From Flavitalea plasmicola (GTDB taxonomy: Bacteria > Bacteroidota > Bacteroidia > Chitinophagales > Chitinophagaceae), in contig NZ_JAUOTO010000001.1 of the NCBI RefSeq assembly GCF_030546645.1, positions 853,501 to 917,500 of the forward strand: a stretch of DNA of 64,000 nucleotides, written 5' to 3'. Numbering within the stretch: position 1 is the stretch's first letter; each line of letters begins with the position of its first letter. A model generated the notes under the pieces. That model worked only from the letters and a program-made list of their open reading frames with translations. It made no database searches and was not told the origin of the DNA. The position numbers were made by a program, and so were the translations under genes. Below are positions 1-8,655 of the stretch, piece by piece.

Positions 1-602
1 AATATAAAATAGTGCTGCCGGATGCATCTGTTGTGTGGATCAACTCGGCTTCCGTCCTGAAATATCCTGCATCTTTTGCCGGGCAGAAAACACGGGAAGT
101 ATACCTGATGGGTGAAGCCTATTTTGAGATCTCGCCTGACAAAATTCACCCATTTATCGTGAAAAGCGATAAGCAGGAAGCGAGGGTATTGGGGACACAT
201 TTCGATATAAATGCTTATCCTGACAATCCAACCATAAGAACGACGCTTCTCGAAGGCGGACTGGAGGTTAAAAGTTTGGTGCATGGAGACAGCTGCAGAC
301 TTAAACCAGGCAAACAGGCCGTTTTAAGCAATGTGATCAGCATACAGGATGTAGATGTCGAGAACGTTACTGACTGGAAAGATGGTTACTTCATTTTTCA
401 CGAGGAGGCGCTGGATGATATCTTGTTAAGACTTTCCAGGTGGTACAACGTGGAGATCGTTTGTAAAGACGGTGTGAAGAAAGTGAAGCTGGAGGGCATC
501 ATTGCGAGAAACACGCTTCTTTCGGAAGTTTTGACAATGTTATCCCGTACCGGGAAGGTGCATTTCGAGATACGGGACAGGATCGTGTATGCAAGTGAAT
601 AA
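1..602 (+). CDS. FecR-family anti-sigma factor, C-terminal part (5' truncated by window edge)
   Basis: This is the C-terminal part of a FecR-type anti-sigma factor, an inner-membrane protein that relays the state of a TonB-dependent receptor to an ECF sigma factor. The frame is open to base 1 and enters inside the typical FecR core (LPD-x3-VWINSAS, then GEAYFEI, VLGTHFDINAY and LLEGGLEV), so the GTG at 12 is internal and the real start lies upstream. The DUF4974-like end is visible (WKDGYFIFHEEALDDILLRL, SRWYNVEI). It shares these motifs with the complete FecR gene at 27879. The SusC gene 150 bp downstream is the expected signalling partner, and a sigma-factor gene is expected just left of the window. 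Confidence 0.9.
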   Translation, partial: YKIVLPDASVVWINSASVLKYPASFAGQKTREVYLMGEAYFEISPDKIHPFIVKSDKQEARVLGTHFDINAYPDNPTIRTTLLEGGLEVKSLVHGDSCRLKPGKQAVLSNVISIQDVDVENVTDWKDGYFIFHEEALDDILLRLSRWYNVEIVCKDGVKKVKLEGIIARNTLLSEVLTMLSRTGKVHFEIRDRIVYASE

Positions 603-751
603 GTGCGGTAAAATTTTACGATTGCTATATGAGAATAAGAAATAAGGGTCCGGCCTTGTGACGCAACAAACACCCATAAAAAACCGACAGCGCTAGAACA
701 CTGCCGGTTATAGATCGGGTTGATTTAACATGATCTTGCTGTCACAAATTA

Positions 752-3700
752 ATGAACCCAAACATTACAAATGTAATGAAATTACTCAACTTCGTTACCA
801 AAACACTGCTTTGCTTTATCGGGCTGCTGCATATACACGCGGTAAGCTTCTCTCAGAATATCAGTCTGCATAAAAAAAATGTTCACTTATTCGATGCTTT
901 TAAATCGATAGGGAAACAAAGTGGATATAATATTGTCTATGATGCATCTCTTTTCAGCCCTGAAGATAAGGTCGATGTCGATCTGGCCAATGTATCAATA
1001 ACAGACGCTATAGATGCTTGTTTGCGGGGTAAGGCTTTAACTTATCATATCAACGGAAGATCTGTCGTCATAGAAGCAAAGTCTTCAGGTAGGCTGGAGC
1101 CGTCCCCCCGGGCAGCGCCGGCACCGAGGAGGTCGGTGGTAAGCGGGAAAGTTTCCAACGACCAGGGGCAGCCGTTGGTAGGTGTGAGTGTGATCATAAA
1201 GGGCACTGCGGCGGGAACGAACACGGATTCGTCGGGCGAGTACCAGATCTCCGTACCGGATGGAGCTAGAACGCTTGTGTTCTCCTATGTCGGATACGAT
1301 CCACAGGAAATAACGATTGGGAACCAGAAGATCATCAATGTCGCCCTGGCACAGAAAAAGTCTGAAGCGAATGATGTCGTGGTGGTAGGGTATGGAACCC
1401 AGAAAAAAATAACCACTGTAGGCGCGCAAACCACCGTAGACGTCGAACAGCTGAAGCAGCCGGTTGCCAACCTCACCGGTCTTCTTGCGGGCCATGCGGC
1501 CGGGATTATAGGCGTACAGAGAAGCGGAGAGCCGGGATATGACAACGCAGAGATCTATATTCGCGGCATTTCTACTTTTACAAGCAGCTCTCCCTTGATC
1601 CTGGTCGATGGGGTGGAGAGGGATTTCAGGAATGTGGATCCGGAAGATATAGCCACCTTCAGTATCCTCAAAGACGCATCCGCGACGGCGGTATACGGAG
1701 TGAGAGGCGCCAATGGCGTAATACTGATCACTACAAAGAAAGGTAGGGTGGGCAAGACGGCTATCAATGCGCAATACGACCAGGGGGTAACGGCTTTTAC
1801 CAAATTGCCTCAGTTTGCCGATGGACCGACGTATCTCAAAATTTCCAACGAAGCGTATAAAAATAGCTTTCCTTCGGACGCTTTACCAAGGTACACCGAC
1901 GGTCGCATCGACTCTACCCGCAAACATATAGACCCCGATCTGAACCCGGATGTCAACTGGTTCGACGTCATTCTACGCAAATATGGACATAACAGGAGGG
2001 CAAGGGTCAACGTCAACGGTGGATCCGACAAAGCACAATACTATTTGTCGGTGGGATACTATGATGAAACAGGCATGTTCAAAACGGATAATCTGGCTCA
2101 ATACAATTCTTCGATCAAATTCTCCAGGTACAATTTCACTTCAAATCTTACACTCAACGTAACAAAGACCACCAAAGTCGAATTTGGGGCATCCGGCTGG
2201 ATAAGCAATGGCAACTATCCGGGTAATGGCACGGGCTCTATCTTCAATAACGCTTATGTAATGTCTCCGGTTACGATCCCCGCAAAATATTCCAATGGCT
2301 TGTTTTCCCAGCCGCGGACGGGGGATATGGCTAATCCCTACAATAGCCTGACGCAATCAGGGTACGCGACGGAATTCAACAGCCAGCTTTGGAGTAACCT
2401 GCGGGCGACGCAAAGCCTGGATTTCCTGGTGAAAGGTCTTTCCATCACAGGTATGTTTTCCTTTGACAACTCCAACAGGCATCAGATCTCCCGGTCCAAA
2501 TCGGTGGATGCCTACTATGCCACCGGCAGGGATACGGCAGGCGTCCTGCAAACGATACAGACGGCCATTGGTAACGAGTTCTTGGGTTACAATCGCAGCA
2601 ATGGAGGTAGCAGGCGGTTTTACCTTGAGTCTGCCGTCAATTACAAAGAGACTTTTGGGAAGCATAGCGTCACGGGAATGGTGCTGTATAACCAGTCGGA
2701 TTATGTGGACGCATTTGCGGGCGATTTCATCAGCTCTATTCCATATCGGTATATGGGACTCGCCGGCAGGGCTACCTATGCTTATGATAATAAATACCTG
2801 GTTGAAGGCAATTTCGGCTACAACGGCTCCGAGACTTTCGCGCCTGGCAACAGGTTCGGCTTTTTCCCGTCTTTTGGCGCCGGCTGGATCGCTTCCCAGG
2901 AGTCGTTTTTCGATCCCATCAGGAATATCGTATCGTTTTTGAAATTGAGATTTACCTATGGCGAAGTAGGGAATAGCAATATTGGAGGCAGAAGGTTCGC
3001 CTATGTCTCCACCGTCGCACAGGGTATTTCGGGGTACAACTATGGACAGAATAATATCTCCAACGACATCGGCGGCTTGAATTTTGGCGATTATGCGGTC
3101 AATGTTTCCTGGGAAAGAGCGAAGAAATACAACCTGGGCATCGATATAAAGACGAGCAATAACGCCATTTCGCTGACCGTAGACCTGTTCAGGGAGCTGA
3201 GAAGAGGCATCTTCCTAAAAAGAGGAGATATTCCATACTTCGCCGGCATCGGCAGCAACCCCTATGGCAACATCGGAGCAGTGAACAATAAAGGCATCGA
3301 CGCTACGATGGACATCAACAAGCGGCTGAGCAAGGACTGGAACCTGATTTTCAAGGGGAATTTTACCTACAATCACCCGGTAGTGATAGATGATGCAAAT
3401 GCGCCGTGGCCTTATCCCTGGCAGCAACGGATAGGGAGGAAGCTGGGCACGCGTTTCGGATATATAGCGTTGGGCCTGTTCAAATCCGACCAGGAGGTAG
3501 CCAATAGCCCTTATCAGACGGGAATTACAAAGGCCGGCGATATCAAATATAAAGACCTCACCGGGGATGGAAAGATCGATGCCAACGACCAGGGCCCGAC
3601 GGGCTATGGAAGCCTTCCTGAGATAGTATACGGGTTCGGCCCCACCGTCAGCTATAAGAACTGGTCGCTGGCCGCTTGGTTCAAAGGTATTTCCCATGTT

Positions 3701-4105
3701 GATATTGGATTAGCCGGCAATGGTTTTCAACCATTCATTTACGGTGGTGAACGGGGCAACCTCTTTGCCAACATTACGGATCACTGGACCCCGGATAATC
3801 CCAATCCCCATCCTTTCTATCCAAGGTTGACGTATGGCAATGACAATATGAACTATCAGCCCAGCACATGGTGGACAAAGAGCGGCGCCTTTTTGAGAAT
3901 GCAAACGCTGGAGCTGAACTATGACATGCACGACAAGCATTGGCTGCGACGGGCGGGTATCTCTCATATGAACATATACTTTATCGCCTACAACCTTATG
4001 ACGGTGAGCGGGTTCAAATTATGGGACGTGGAGTTGGGAGACGGTAATGGCGCTCAGTATCCTCTTTTGAAGACGTATAACCTCGGCGCCAAGCTGAGTT
4101 TTTAA
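752..4105 (+). CDS. SusC/RagA-family TonB-dependent outer-membrane transporter with STN signalling domain
   Basis: This is a 1117-residue TonB-dependent transporter that imports a ligand bound by the SusD-like lipoprotein encoded next. A signal peptide covers about residues 9-35. A secretin/TonB short N-terminal (STN) domain follows at about 36-110 and explains the coupling to FecR upstream. A carboxypeptidase-regulatory-like domain lies at about 128-200, then the SusC signature VVVVGYGTQKK near 209-219, the plug (about 220-335, with ILKDASATAVYG) and a long beta-barrel ending in Phe. The Met at 776 is an alternative start. No glycan hydrolase lies nearby, so the substrate cannot be named. 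The gene is likely cotranscribed with 4140 and 5987. Confidence 0.95.
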   Translation: MNPNITNVMKLLNFVTKTLLCFIGLLHIHAVSFSQNISLHKKNVHLFDAFKSIGKQSGYNIVYDASLFSPEDKVDVDLANVSITDAIDACLRGKALTYHINGRSVVIEAKSSGRLEPSPRAAPAPRRSVVSGKVSNDQGQPLVGVSVIIKGTAAGTNTDSSGEYQISVPDGARTLVFSYVGYDPQEITIGNQKIINVALAQKKSEANDVVVVGYGTQKKITTVGAQTTVDVEQLKQPVANLTGLLAGHAAGIIGVQRSGEPGYDNAEIYIRGISTFTSSSPLILVDGVERDFRNVDPEDIATFSILKDASATAVYGVRGANGVILITTKKGRVGKTAINAQYDQGVTAFTKLPQFADGPTYLKISNEAYKNSFPSDALPRYTDGRIDSTRKHIDPDLNPDVNWFDVILRKYGHNRRARVNVNGGSDKAQYYLSVGYYDETGMFKTDNLAQYNSSIKFSRYNFTSNLTLNVTKTTKVEFGASGWISNGNYPGNGTGSIFNNAYVMSPVTIPAKYSNGLFSQPRTGDMANPYNSLTQSGYATEFNSQLWSNLRATQSLDFLVKGLSITGMFSFDNSNRHQISRSKSVDAYYATGRDTAGVLQTIQTAIGNEFLGYNRSNGGSRRFYLESAVNYKETFGKHSVTGMVLYNQSDYVDAFAGDFISSIPYRYMGLAGRATYAYDNKYLVEGNFGYNGSETFAPGNRFGFFPSFGAGWIASQESFFDPIRNIVSFLKLRFTYGEVGNSNIGGRRFAYVSTVAQGISGYNYGQNNISNDIGGLNFGDYAVNVSWERAKKYNLGIDIKTSNNAISLTVDLFRELRRGIFLKRGDIPYFAGIGSNPYGNIGAVNNKGIDATMDINKRLSKDWNLIFKGNFTYNHPVVIDDANAPWPYPWQQRIGRKLGTRFGYIALGLFKSDQEVANSPYQTGITKAGDIKYKDLTGDGKIDANDQGPTGYGSLPEIVYGFGPTVSYKNWSLAAWFKGISHVDIGLAGNGFQPFIYGGERGNLFANITDHWTPDNPNPHPFYPRLTYGNDNMNYQPSTWWTKSGAFLRMQTLELNYDMHDKHWLRRAGISHMNIYFIAYNLMTVSGFKLWDVELGDGNGAQYPLLKTYNLGAKLSF

Positions 4106-4139
4106 GAAAACCGATTCATTAAAAGTAAAAGCATAGTTT

Positions 4140-5945
4140 GTGAATAATAAAGCCAGGGTAACCGCGAACATTGCACTGTGTTGTGTGCTCTTTTTCGCTT
4201 CATGCAGGAAATACCTCGATCAGGTCCCCAATGACCGCATCAATATGGACGAGGTATTTAAAAAGCAATCGCTGTCCGAACAATTTCTTGCGAACATATA
4301 CAGCAATATTATCGACGAAGGCGATCCGATCCATAACCATCCCTACATAGGGACGGCTGATGACATCGACTTTACATGGTCGGGCGGAGGAACTTTGAAT
4401 TATGCCGTGAATGTGGGAAACATGGGAAGGGCCAACCTTGTTTTTGATTTTTGGCAGGGTTTGTATGGCGGCATCCGTTCGGCAAGTTATTTCATGCAGC
4501 ATGTAGATGAGAATGATGAGATCCGGCGGTTGCATGGCCAGGATATGATCGATCGATACAAGGCGGAAGCAAGATTTTTAAGAGCTTATTTCTATTTCTC
4601 CCTGATGCGCCAGTATGGGCCTGTGATATTGATGGGCGATAAGGTGATCGCGCCGGATGCGCCTGCCGCGCAGTTCCAGCTGGCAAGAAGCCCTTGGGAC
4701 AGCTGCGTCGACTATGTGGTAAAAGAGTTGGACGAGGTATCCGCCCAGCTGCCCATCGTCGCTGTAAGAGACGGAAATACAAGCGATGCGGATTATGGCC
4801 GGGCTACCAAAGGCATGGCATTGGCAGTGAAGGCAAGACTCCTGCTGTATGCTGCGAGCCCGCAGTACAACGGGAATACGGATGCCTTGTTGGCGAACTT
4901 CAAGACCGGCGCTGGCACGCCCCTGATCTCTCCGGATTATGATCCTGAAAAATGGCGCAAAGCCGCCGACGCGGCAAAGGCGGTCATTGATATGGGCATC
5001 TATTCGCTGTACAAGGACCCTTCTGGCGACCCGATCAAATCTTTACAAGGCATTTTTTCCCAAGGGTGGAACGCTGAGCAGATCTTTGTTAGAAAAGGGA
5101 ATGGCCTGATCACATGGGATGTTCATTGCGAGCCCCGGCAGGCCGGTGGTTGGAGTGGTGTGGGCCCTACGCAGGAGATGGTGGATTCCTATTTTATGTC
5201 TGACGGCAAATTACCGACGGAGTCCTCATTATATGCTGAAACGGGATTTACAGACGTTGGTGGGCAGCAGATCTATAACATGTATTTAAACCGCGAGCCC
5301 AGGTTTTACAGGGATGTAACGTATAACAATAGTACCTGGCAGGGTGGGACCATGTCCAGGCCGGCGCCCGTCACTTTTTATGCCAATGGGCCCAATGGCA
5401 GGAACGGTCATCCGACAGATTGGACGAAGACCGGCTATTTATGCAGGAAAAATGTGGCGCCGCAGACCAATGTTGGATCCGGAGGCAACGGTCAGCAGCA
5501 GCAAAGACCACTGGCACTGTTCCGCCTCGCCGAAATTTACCTGGATTACGCTGAAGCCTTGAATGAGATCGATCCGGGGAATAGCGATATTTTGAAATAT
5601 CTCAACATGATCCGCGAACGGGCCGGCATCCCGCTTTACGGCGCAGGCGTCAACCCGCTTCCAATTCCTGCGAGCCAGACAGAGATGCGGAAAAGAATAT
5701 GGGCGGAAAGAAAGGTGGAACTTGCCTACGAAGGGCATCGATTCTTTGATATTCGCAGATGGAAGATCGCACCGCAGGTGATGGGCGTTCTGCACGGAAT
5801 GGATATTACGAAGAACGACAACTCTTTCTATACAAGAGTACCAACCATCACGCCGCATCTTTTCCTGCCATCGTATTATTGGTGGCCTATCTCTCAATAT
5901 GAATTGGACAGAGACCGGGTCCTCATTGAAAACCCCGGCTACTGA
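4140..5945 (+). CDS. SusD/RagB-family nutrient-binding lipoprotein
   Basis: This is a 601-residue surface lipoprotein that forms the lid and ligand-binding partner of the SusC transporter ending 34 bp upstream. The GTG start gives a short signal peptide ending in the lipobox FASC, with Cys22 as the lipidated residue, followed by the usual SusD start KYLDQVPNDRI. The C terminus has the RagB/SusD features ALFRLAEIYLDYAEALNEI, IRERAGIP and WAERKVELAYEGHRFFDIRRW. At about 600 residues it is at the larger end of the family. No other in-frame start preserves the signal peptide, so the GTG is preferred. Confidence 0.94.
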   Translation: MNNKARVTANIALCCVLFFASCRKYLDQVPNDRINMDEVFKKQSLSEQFLANIYSNIIDEGDPIHNHPYIGTADDIDFTWSGGGTLNYAVNVGNMGRANLVFDFWQGLYGGIRSASYFMQHVDENDEIRRLHGQDMIDRYKAEARFLRAYFYFSLMRQYGPVILMGDKVIAPDAPAAQFQLARSPWDSCVDYVVKELDEVSAQLPIVAVRDGNTSDADYGRATKGMALAVKARLLLYAASPQYNGNTDALLANFKTGAGTPLISPDYDPEKWRKAADAAKAVIDMGIYSLYKDPSGDPIKSLQGIFSQGWNAEQIFVRKGNGLITWDVHCEPRQAGGWSGVGPTQEMVDSYFMSDGKLPTESSLYAETGFTDVGGQQIYNMYLNREPRFYRDVTYNNSTWQGGTMSRPAPVTFYANGPNGRNGHPTDWTKTGYLCRKNVAPQTNVGSGGNGQQQQRPLALFRLAEIYLDYAEALNEIDPGNSDILKYLNMIRERAGIPLYGAGVNPLPIPASQTEMRKRIWAERKVELAYEGHRFFDIRRWKIAPQVMGVLHGMDITKNDNSFYTRVPTITPHLFLPSYYWWPISQYELDRDRVLIENPGY

Positions 5946-5986
5946 TCGATATTGCCTTGCCCATAAATTATTAAAAATCGAATCGA

Positions 5987-6931
5987 ATGAGACATATTAT
6001 ACTGACAGTGCTGGTCATTTCGTCTGCGATGGCCGGCTGTAAGGAAGAGGTCAATCTGCCTCCTCAGCCATTGTCGAAATATATCCAATTATATATGCCG
6101 CAGGCTGTCAACGGTCCTGTGACCTACAATTTAAACACGGGCGATACAATCCCGCCAGTGATCATTTACGGCGCCGACTACGGCGGAGCCGACTATCCGG
6201 ATCAGGATATTCCCGTCACTTTTACCGTGGACGCTTCACTTGTCGATACGTTCAATATCTCGCACAATACGAATTATACCCTGCTTCCGTCCAAAAGCTA
6301 CAAGATGAGTGAATTGAACGGAGTGATCAAAAAAGGCCAGCTGGCGACCGAACCGCTGAAGATCAGTATAACGTTGAAAGGTGATAGCGCACCGGATATT
6401 TCCAAGGCATATATTCTTCCCGTAACGATTACAAAATCTGCGGTACAGGTGAATGAGAACCTGAGAACGGCCTATTTTATTATTAATATCATTCCAACTT
6501 ATTTTGACCGCAGCAGCTGGCAGATCATTGACTTTTCTTCCCAGGAGAGCGTGGGGGAAGGAGCAAACAACGGGAGGGCCATTTTTGCCCTCGACGGCAA
6601 TATCAATACCTATTGGCACAGCCAATGGAAAGATGCGGCGCCCGGGCCGCCGCATTATTTTACCATCGACATGGGTGAAACAAGATCTATTCTTGGAGGA
6701 GCCTTTGTTGATCGACAGAATGCAAGCAATGGCAGACCGCAGGATATTCAGATATTCTTAAGCGACAACAATATTGATTGGAGTTTGGCTTATTCCGGTA
6801 CTTTACTGAATACAGCAGATCTGCAAAAAGTGTTTTTTAGCACGGCAATGAATGGCCGGTATGTTAAACTGCAGATAAACACCGCTTATTCATCTGATCT
6901 TACGCATTTGGCCGAATTCTATTTATTCTAG
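5987..6931 (+). CDS. DUF1735 and F5/8 type C (discoidin) domain lipoprotein
   Basis: This is a 314-residue lipoprotein (lipobox AMAGC, Cys18) and the third gene of the SusC/SusD operon. The first part, about residues 25-165, resembles DUF1735 immunoglobulin-like modules common in SusCD operons. The second part, about 175-314, looks like an F5/8 type C domain: ALDGNINTYWHSQW, HYFTIDMG and RPQDIQIFLSDN are typical carbohydrate-binding jelly-roll motifs. Such proteins usually act as accessory surface glycan-binding proteins. That role suggests a glycan or glycoconjugate substrate for the locus, but this is inference. A terminator-like hairpin follows at 6939. Confidence 0.85.
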   Translation: MRHIILTVLVISSAMAGCKEEVNLPPQPLSKYIQLYMPQAVNGPVTYNLNTGDTIPPVIIYGADYGGADYPDQDIPVTFTVDASLVDTFNISHNTNYTLLPSKSYKMSELNGVIKKGQLATEPLKISITLKGDSAPDISKAYILPVTITKSAVQVNENLRTAYFIINIIPTYFDRSSWQIIDFSSQESVGEGANNGRAIFALDGNINTYWHSQWKDAAPGPPHYFTIDMGETRSILGGAFVDRQNASNGRPQDIQIFLSDNNIDWSLAYSGTLLNTADLQKVFFSTAMNGRYVKLQINTAYSSDLTHLAEFYLF

Positions 6932-6938
6932 AGAAAAA

Positions 6939-6967
6939 GGGATTGGCAGTTGTCAATCCTCTTTTTT
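6939..6967 (+). terminator. Rho-independent terminator after the first SusCD operon
   Basis: A GGGATTG / CAATCCT stem (one G-U pair) encloses an 8-nt loop and is followed by a C and six T. It lies 7 bp after the stop of the F5/8C lipoprotein gene and just before the arsR promoter region. Confidence 0.7.
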
Positions 6968-6973
6968 CAAAAA

Positions 6974-6999
6974 AATACATAGAAACATTTCGATGTATT
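6974..6999 (+). promoter_or_regulatory. Palindromic operator candidate upstream of arsR-like gene
   Basis: Perfect 7-bp arms AATACAT and ATGTATT are separated by 12 bp. Within it, the half ACATAGAAACATTTCGAT closely matches ACATCGAAATATTTAAAT at 7342-7359 before the MFS gene. It sits just upstream of a Bacteroidota -7 box (TACCTTTG, 7011-7018), as expected for an ArsR-type autorepressor. Confidence 0.55.
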
Positions 7000-7010
7000 G
7001 ATATTATCCA

Positions 7011-7018
7011 TACCTTTG
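7011..7018 (+). promoter_or_regulatory. -7 promoter box for arsR-like gene
   Basis: TACCTTTG matches the Bacteroidota housekeeping -7 consensus TAnnTTTG and lies 7 bp before the ATG pair at 7026/7029, so the leader would be very short or the transcript nearly leaderless. The -33 element is not clear. Confidence 0.5.
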
Positions 7019-7025
7019 TCCTGTA

Positions 7026-7304
7026 ATGATGGATAATAAGAAAATAGAGAAGATCTCCAGGGCATTAAGCGATGCCAGCCGGATAACTATTTTACAGCAG
7101 TTCAAAAAAAGAGACGACTGCCTGTATTGTGCGGAAGTGCATGATATTCTTGATCTTACACAGCCTTCCGTCTCACATCATTTAAAGCAGTTGGTAGAGG
7201 CCGAACTGCTGTTGGCCGAAAAAGAAGGACGTAATCTTAAATATGTCCTCAACGAACAGGTCCTCAACGAATACATTTCCTCTTTAAATGACCTTAAAAA
7301 GTAA
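7026..7304 (+). CDS. ArsR/SmtB-family winged-helix transcriptional regulator
   Basis: This is a 92-residue dimeric repressor of the ArsR family. The recognition region reads DLTQPSVSHHLKQLVEAELL (about residues 44-63), followed by the wing EKEGRNLKYVLNE. Cys32 and Cys35 (CLYC) lie at the N-terminal end of the helix that carries the metal-binding cysteines in ArsR/CadC-type sensors, so metal, metalloid or thiol sensing is possible but unproven. The second ATG at 7029 is an equally good start. The MFS exporter gene begins 66 bp downstream on the same strand and is the likely target, because palindromes of the same type precede both genes. Confidence 0.92.
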   Translation: MMDNKKIEKISRALSDASRITILQQFKKRDDCLYCAEVHDILDLTQPSVSHHLKQLVEAELLLAEKEGRNLKYVLNEQVLNEYISSLNDLKK

Positions 7305-7341
7305 ATGACGAGGGGCCCGTGGCCCTGTTATCGGATTTAAA

Positions 7342-7363
7342 ACATCGAAATATTTAAATATTT
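7342..7363 (+). promoter_or_regulatory. Second ArsR-type operator candidate, before the MFS gene
   Basis: It contains a perfect 16-bp palindrome AAATATTTAAATATTT (7348-7363) and shares the pattern ACATnGAAAnATTTnnAT with the site before arsR. It ends 7 bp before the GTG start of the transporter. Confidence 0.5.
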
Positions 7364-7369
7364 TAATCT

Positions 7370-8581
7370 GTGAAAAGATCTATTTACATCATGGCGCTCG
7401 GCGCCTTCGGCATCATCACCACCGAATTTGGGGTTATTGGCATCCTGCCGGATCTGGCAAAGGAATTCCATATTTCTATCGACACTGCCGGCTGGCTGCT
7501 CAGTGCATTTGCCTTGACCGTGGCCCTGGCCGGGCCCTTTACCAATATGCTCACTGCCAAACTGAACCGCAAATTTGTTATGTGCCTGGTGCTGGGCATC
7601 TTCGTTCTTTCCAATTTATTGTCCGCCGTAGCGCCCAACTTTACAGTACTAATGATAGCCCGTATCCTGCCAGCATTTCTACACCCCGTGTTTTGGGCGG
7701 TAGCCATGACCGCAGCGGCTAAACAGGCCGGACCGAAAGACGCGCCCAAGGCCATCGCCATCGTAATGGGAGGCCTAAGCGTCGCCACCGTCCTGGGCGT
7801 GCCCCTGACAACCTATATGGCCGATCTGTTCAACTGGAGAGCGTCATTCATCGTATCCGCCGCCATCAACCTGCTGGCCTTTGGAGCGCTCTACCTCTTT
7901 GCTCCATCGATGCCCGTTAATGAAAGCCAGGCAAGCCCGGCAAGCCAGCTAAAAATATTACGCAGCACACATTTATGGGTCAAACTGCTGGCCTCCACCA
8001 TTATATTGGCAGGTATGTTCGCCACCTACGGCTACCTGGCCGAATATCTTGACAAGATCTCTCATATGAATGGAGCGCAGATAAGCATCATGCTGCTGGT
8101 CTTCGGCGGTACAGGTATCTTAGGCAACTGGCTTACAGGCATCGCGCTGAGTAAGAACATAACCCTTACTGTACGCCTGGCGCTGATCCTTTTAGTGGTG
8201 ATGCATATCCTGGCTTACCAGTTCGGTGGGTATTTCATCCCGATGGTAATCATACTCTCTATCTGGGGCTTTATCCACACCGGCGGGTTCCTGGTTGCTA
8301 ACCTTCATCTTACCCATGATATCAGGGAACCTGCACTTGACTTTGTCAACAGCCTGCTCCCGTCTTTTTTTAACGCGGGTATTACCATTGGCACCTTGCT
8401 GGGCGGTTTTGTCATCGCCCGGTACGGCATCCATGAGGTCATCTGGATGACAGTACCTTTACTTCTACTGTCGCTTGGGTTGACTTTTATCACTGCTCCC
8501 GTAAAAAGGACGGCCGGCAAGAAAGCCATGGTGCAACTGCGACAAACGAAAGTAGGCGAAATGGCCACGATTGGCGAATAG
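7370..8581 (+). CDS. Major facilitator superfamily (DHA1-type) efflux transporter
   Basis: This is a 403-residue inner-membrane proton-driven exporter with about 12 hydrophobic segments. The opening GAFGIITTEFGVIGILPDLA with WLLSAFALTVALAGPFTN is typical of the AraJ/Cml-like DHA1 drug-efflux branch. The loop NRKFVM after TM2 corresponds to the MFS motif A region, and the TM5 region reads GVPLTTYMADLFNWRASF. It starts at GTG (7370), since the frame has no better start preserving TM1. Context suggests an exporter controlled by the ArsR repressor; the substrate cannot be read from sequence. Confidence 0.92.
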   Translation: MKRSIYIMALGAFGIITTEFGVIGILPDLAKEFHISIDTAGWLLSAFALTVALAGPFTNMLTAKLNRKFVMCLVLGIFVLSNLLSAVAPNFTVLMIARILPAFLHPVFWAVAMTAAAKQAGPKDAPKAIAIVMGGLSVATVLGVPLTTYMADLFNWRASFIVSAAINLLAFGALYLFAPSMPVNESQASPASQLKILRSTHLWVKLLASTIILAGMFATYGYLAEYLDKISHMNGAQISIMLLVFGGTGILGNWLTGIALSKNITLTVRLALILLVVMHILAYQFGGYFIPMVIILSIWGFIHTGGFLVANLHLTHDIREPALDFVNSLLPSFFNAGITIGTLLGGFVIARYGIHEVIWMTVPLLLLSLGLTFITAPVKRTAGKKAMVQLRQTKVGEMATIGE

Positions 8582-8655
8582 GGGCCATCACCCTTTGATC
8601 AAGAGCACAGCGGCGGGGTTCAGGAAATAGGCAGGGTTTTTGAATACCCCCGGAT

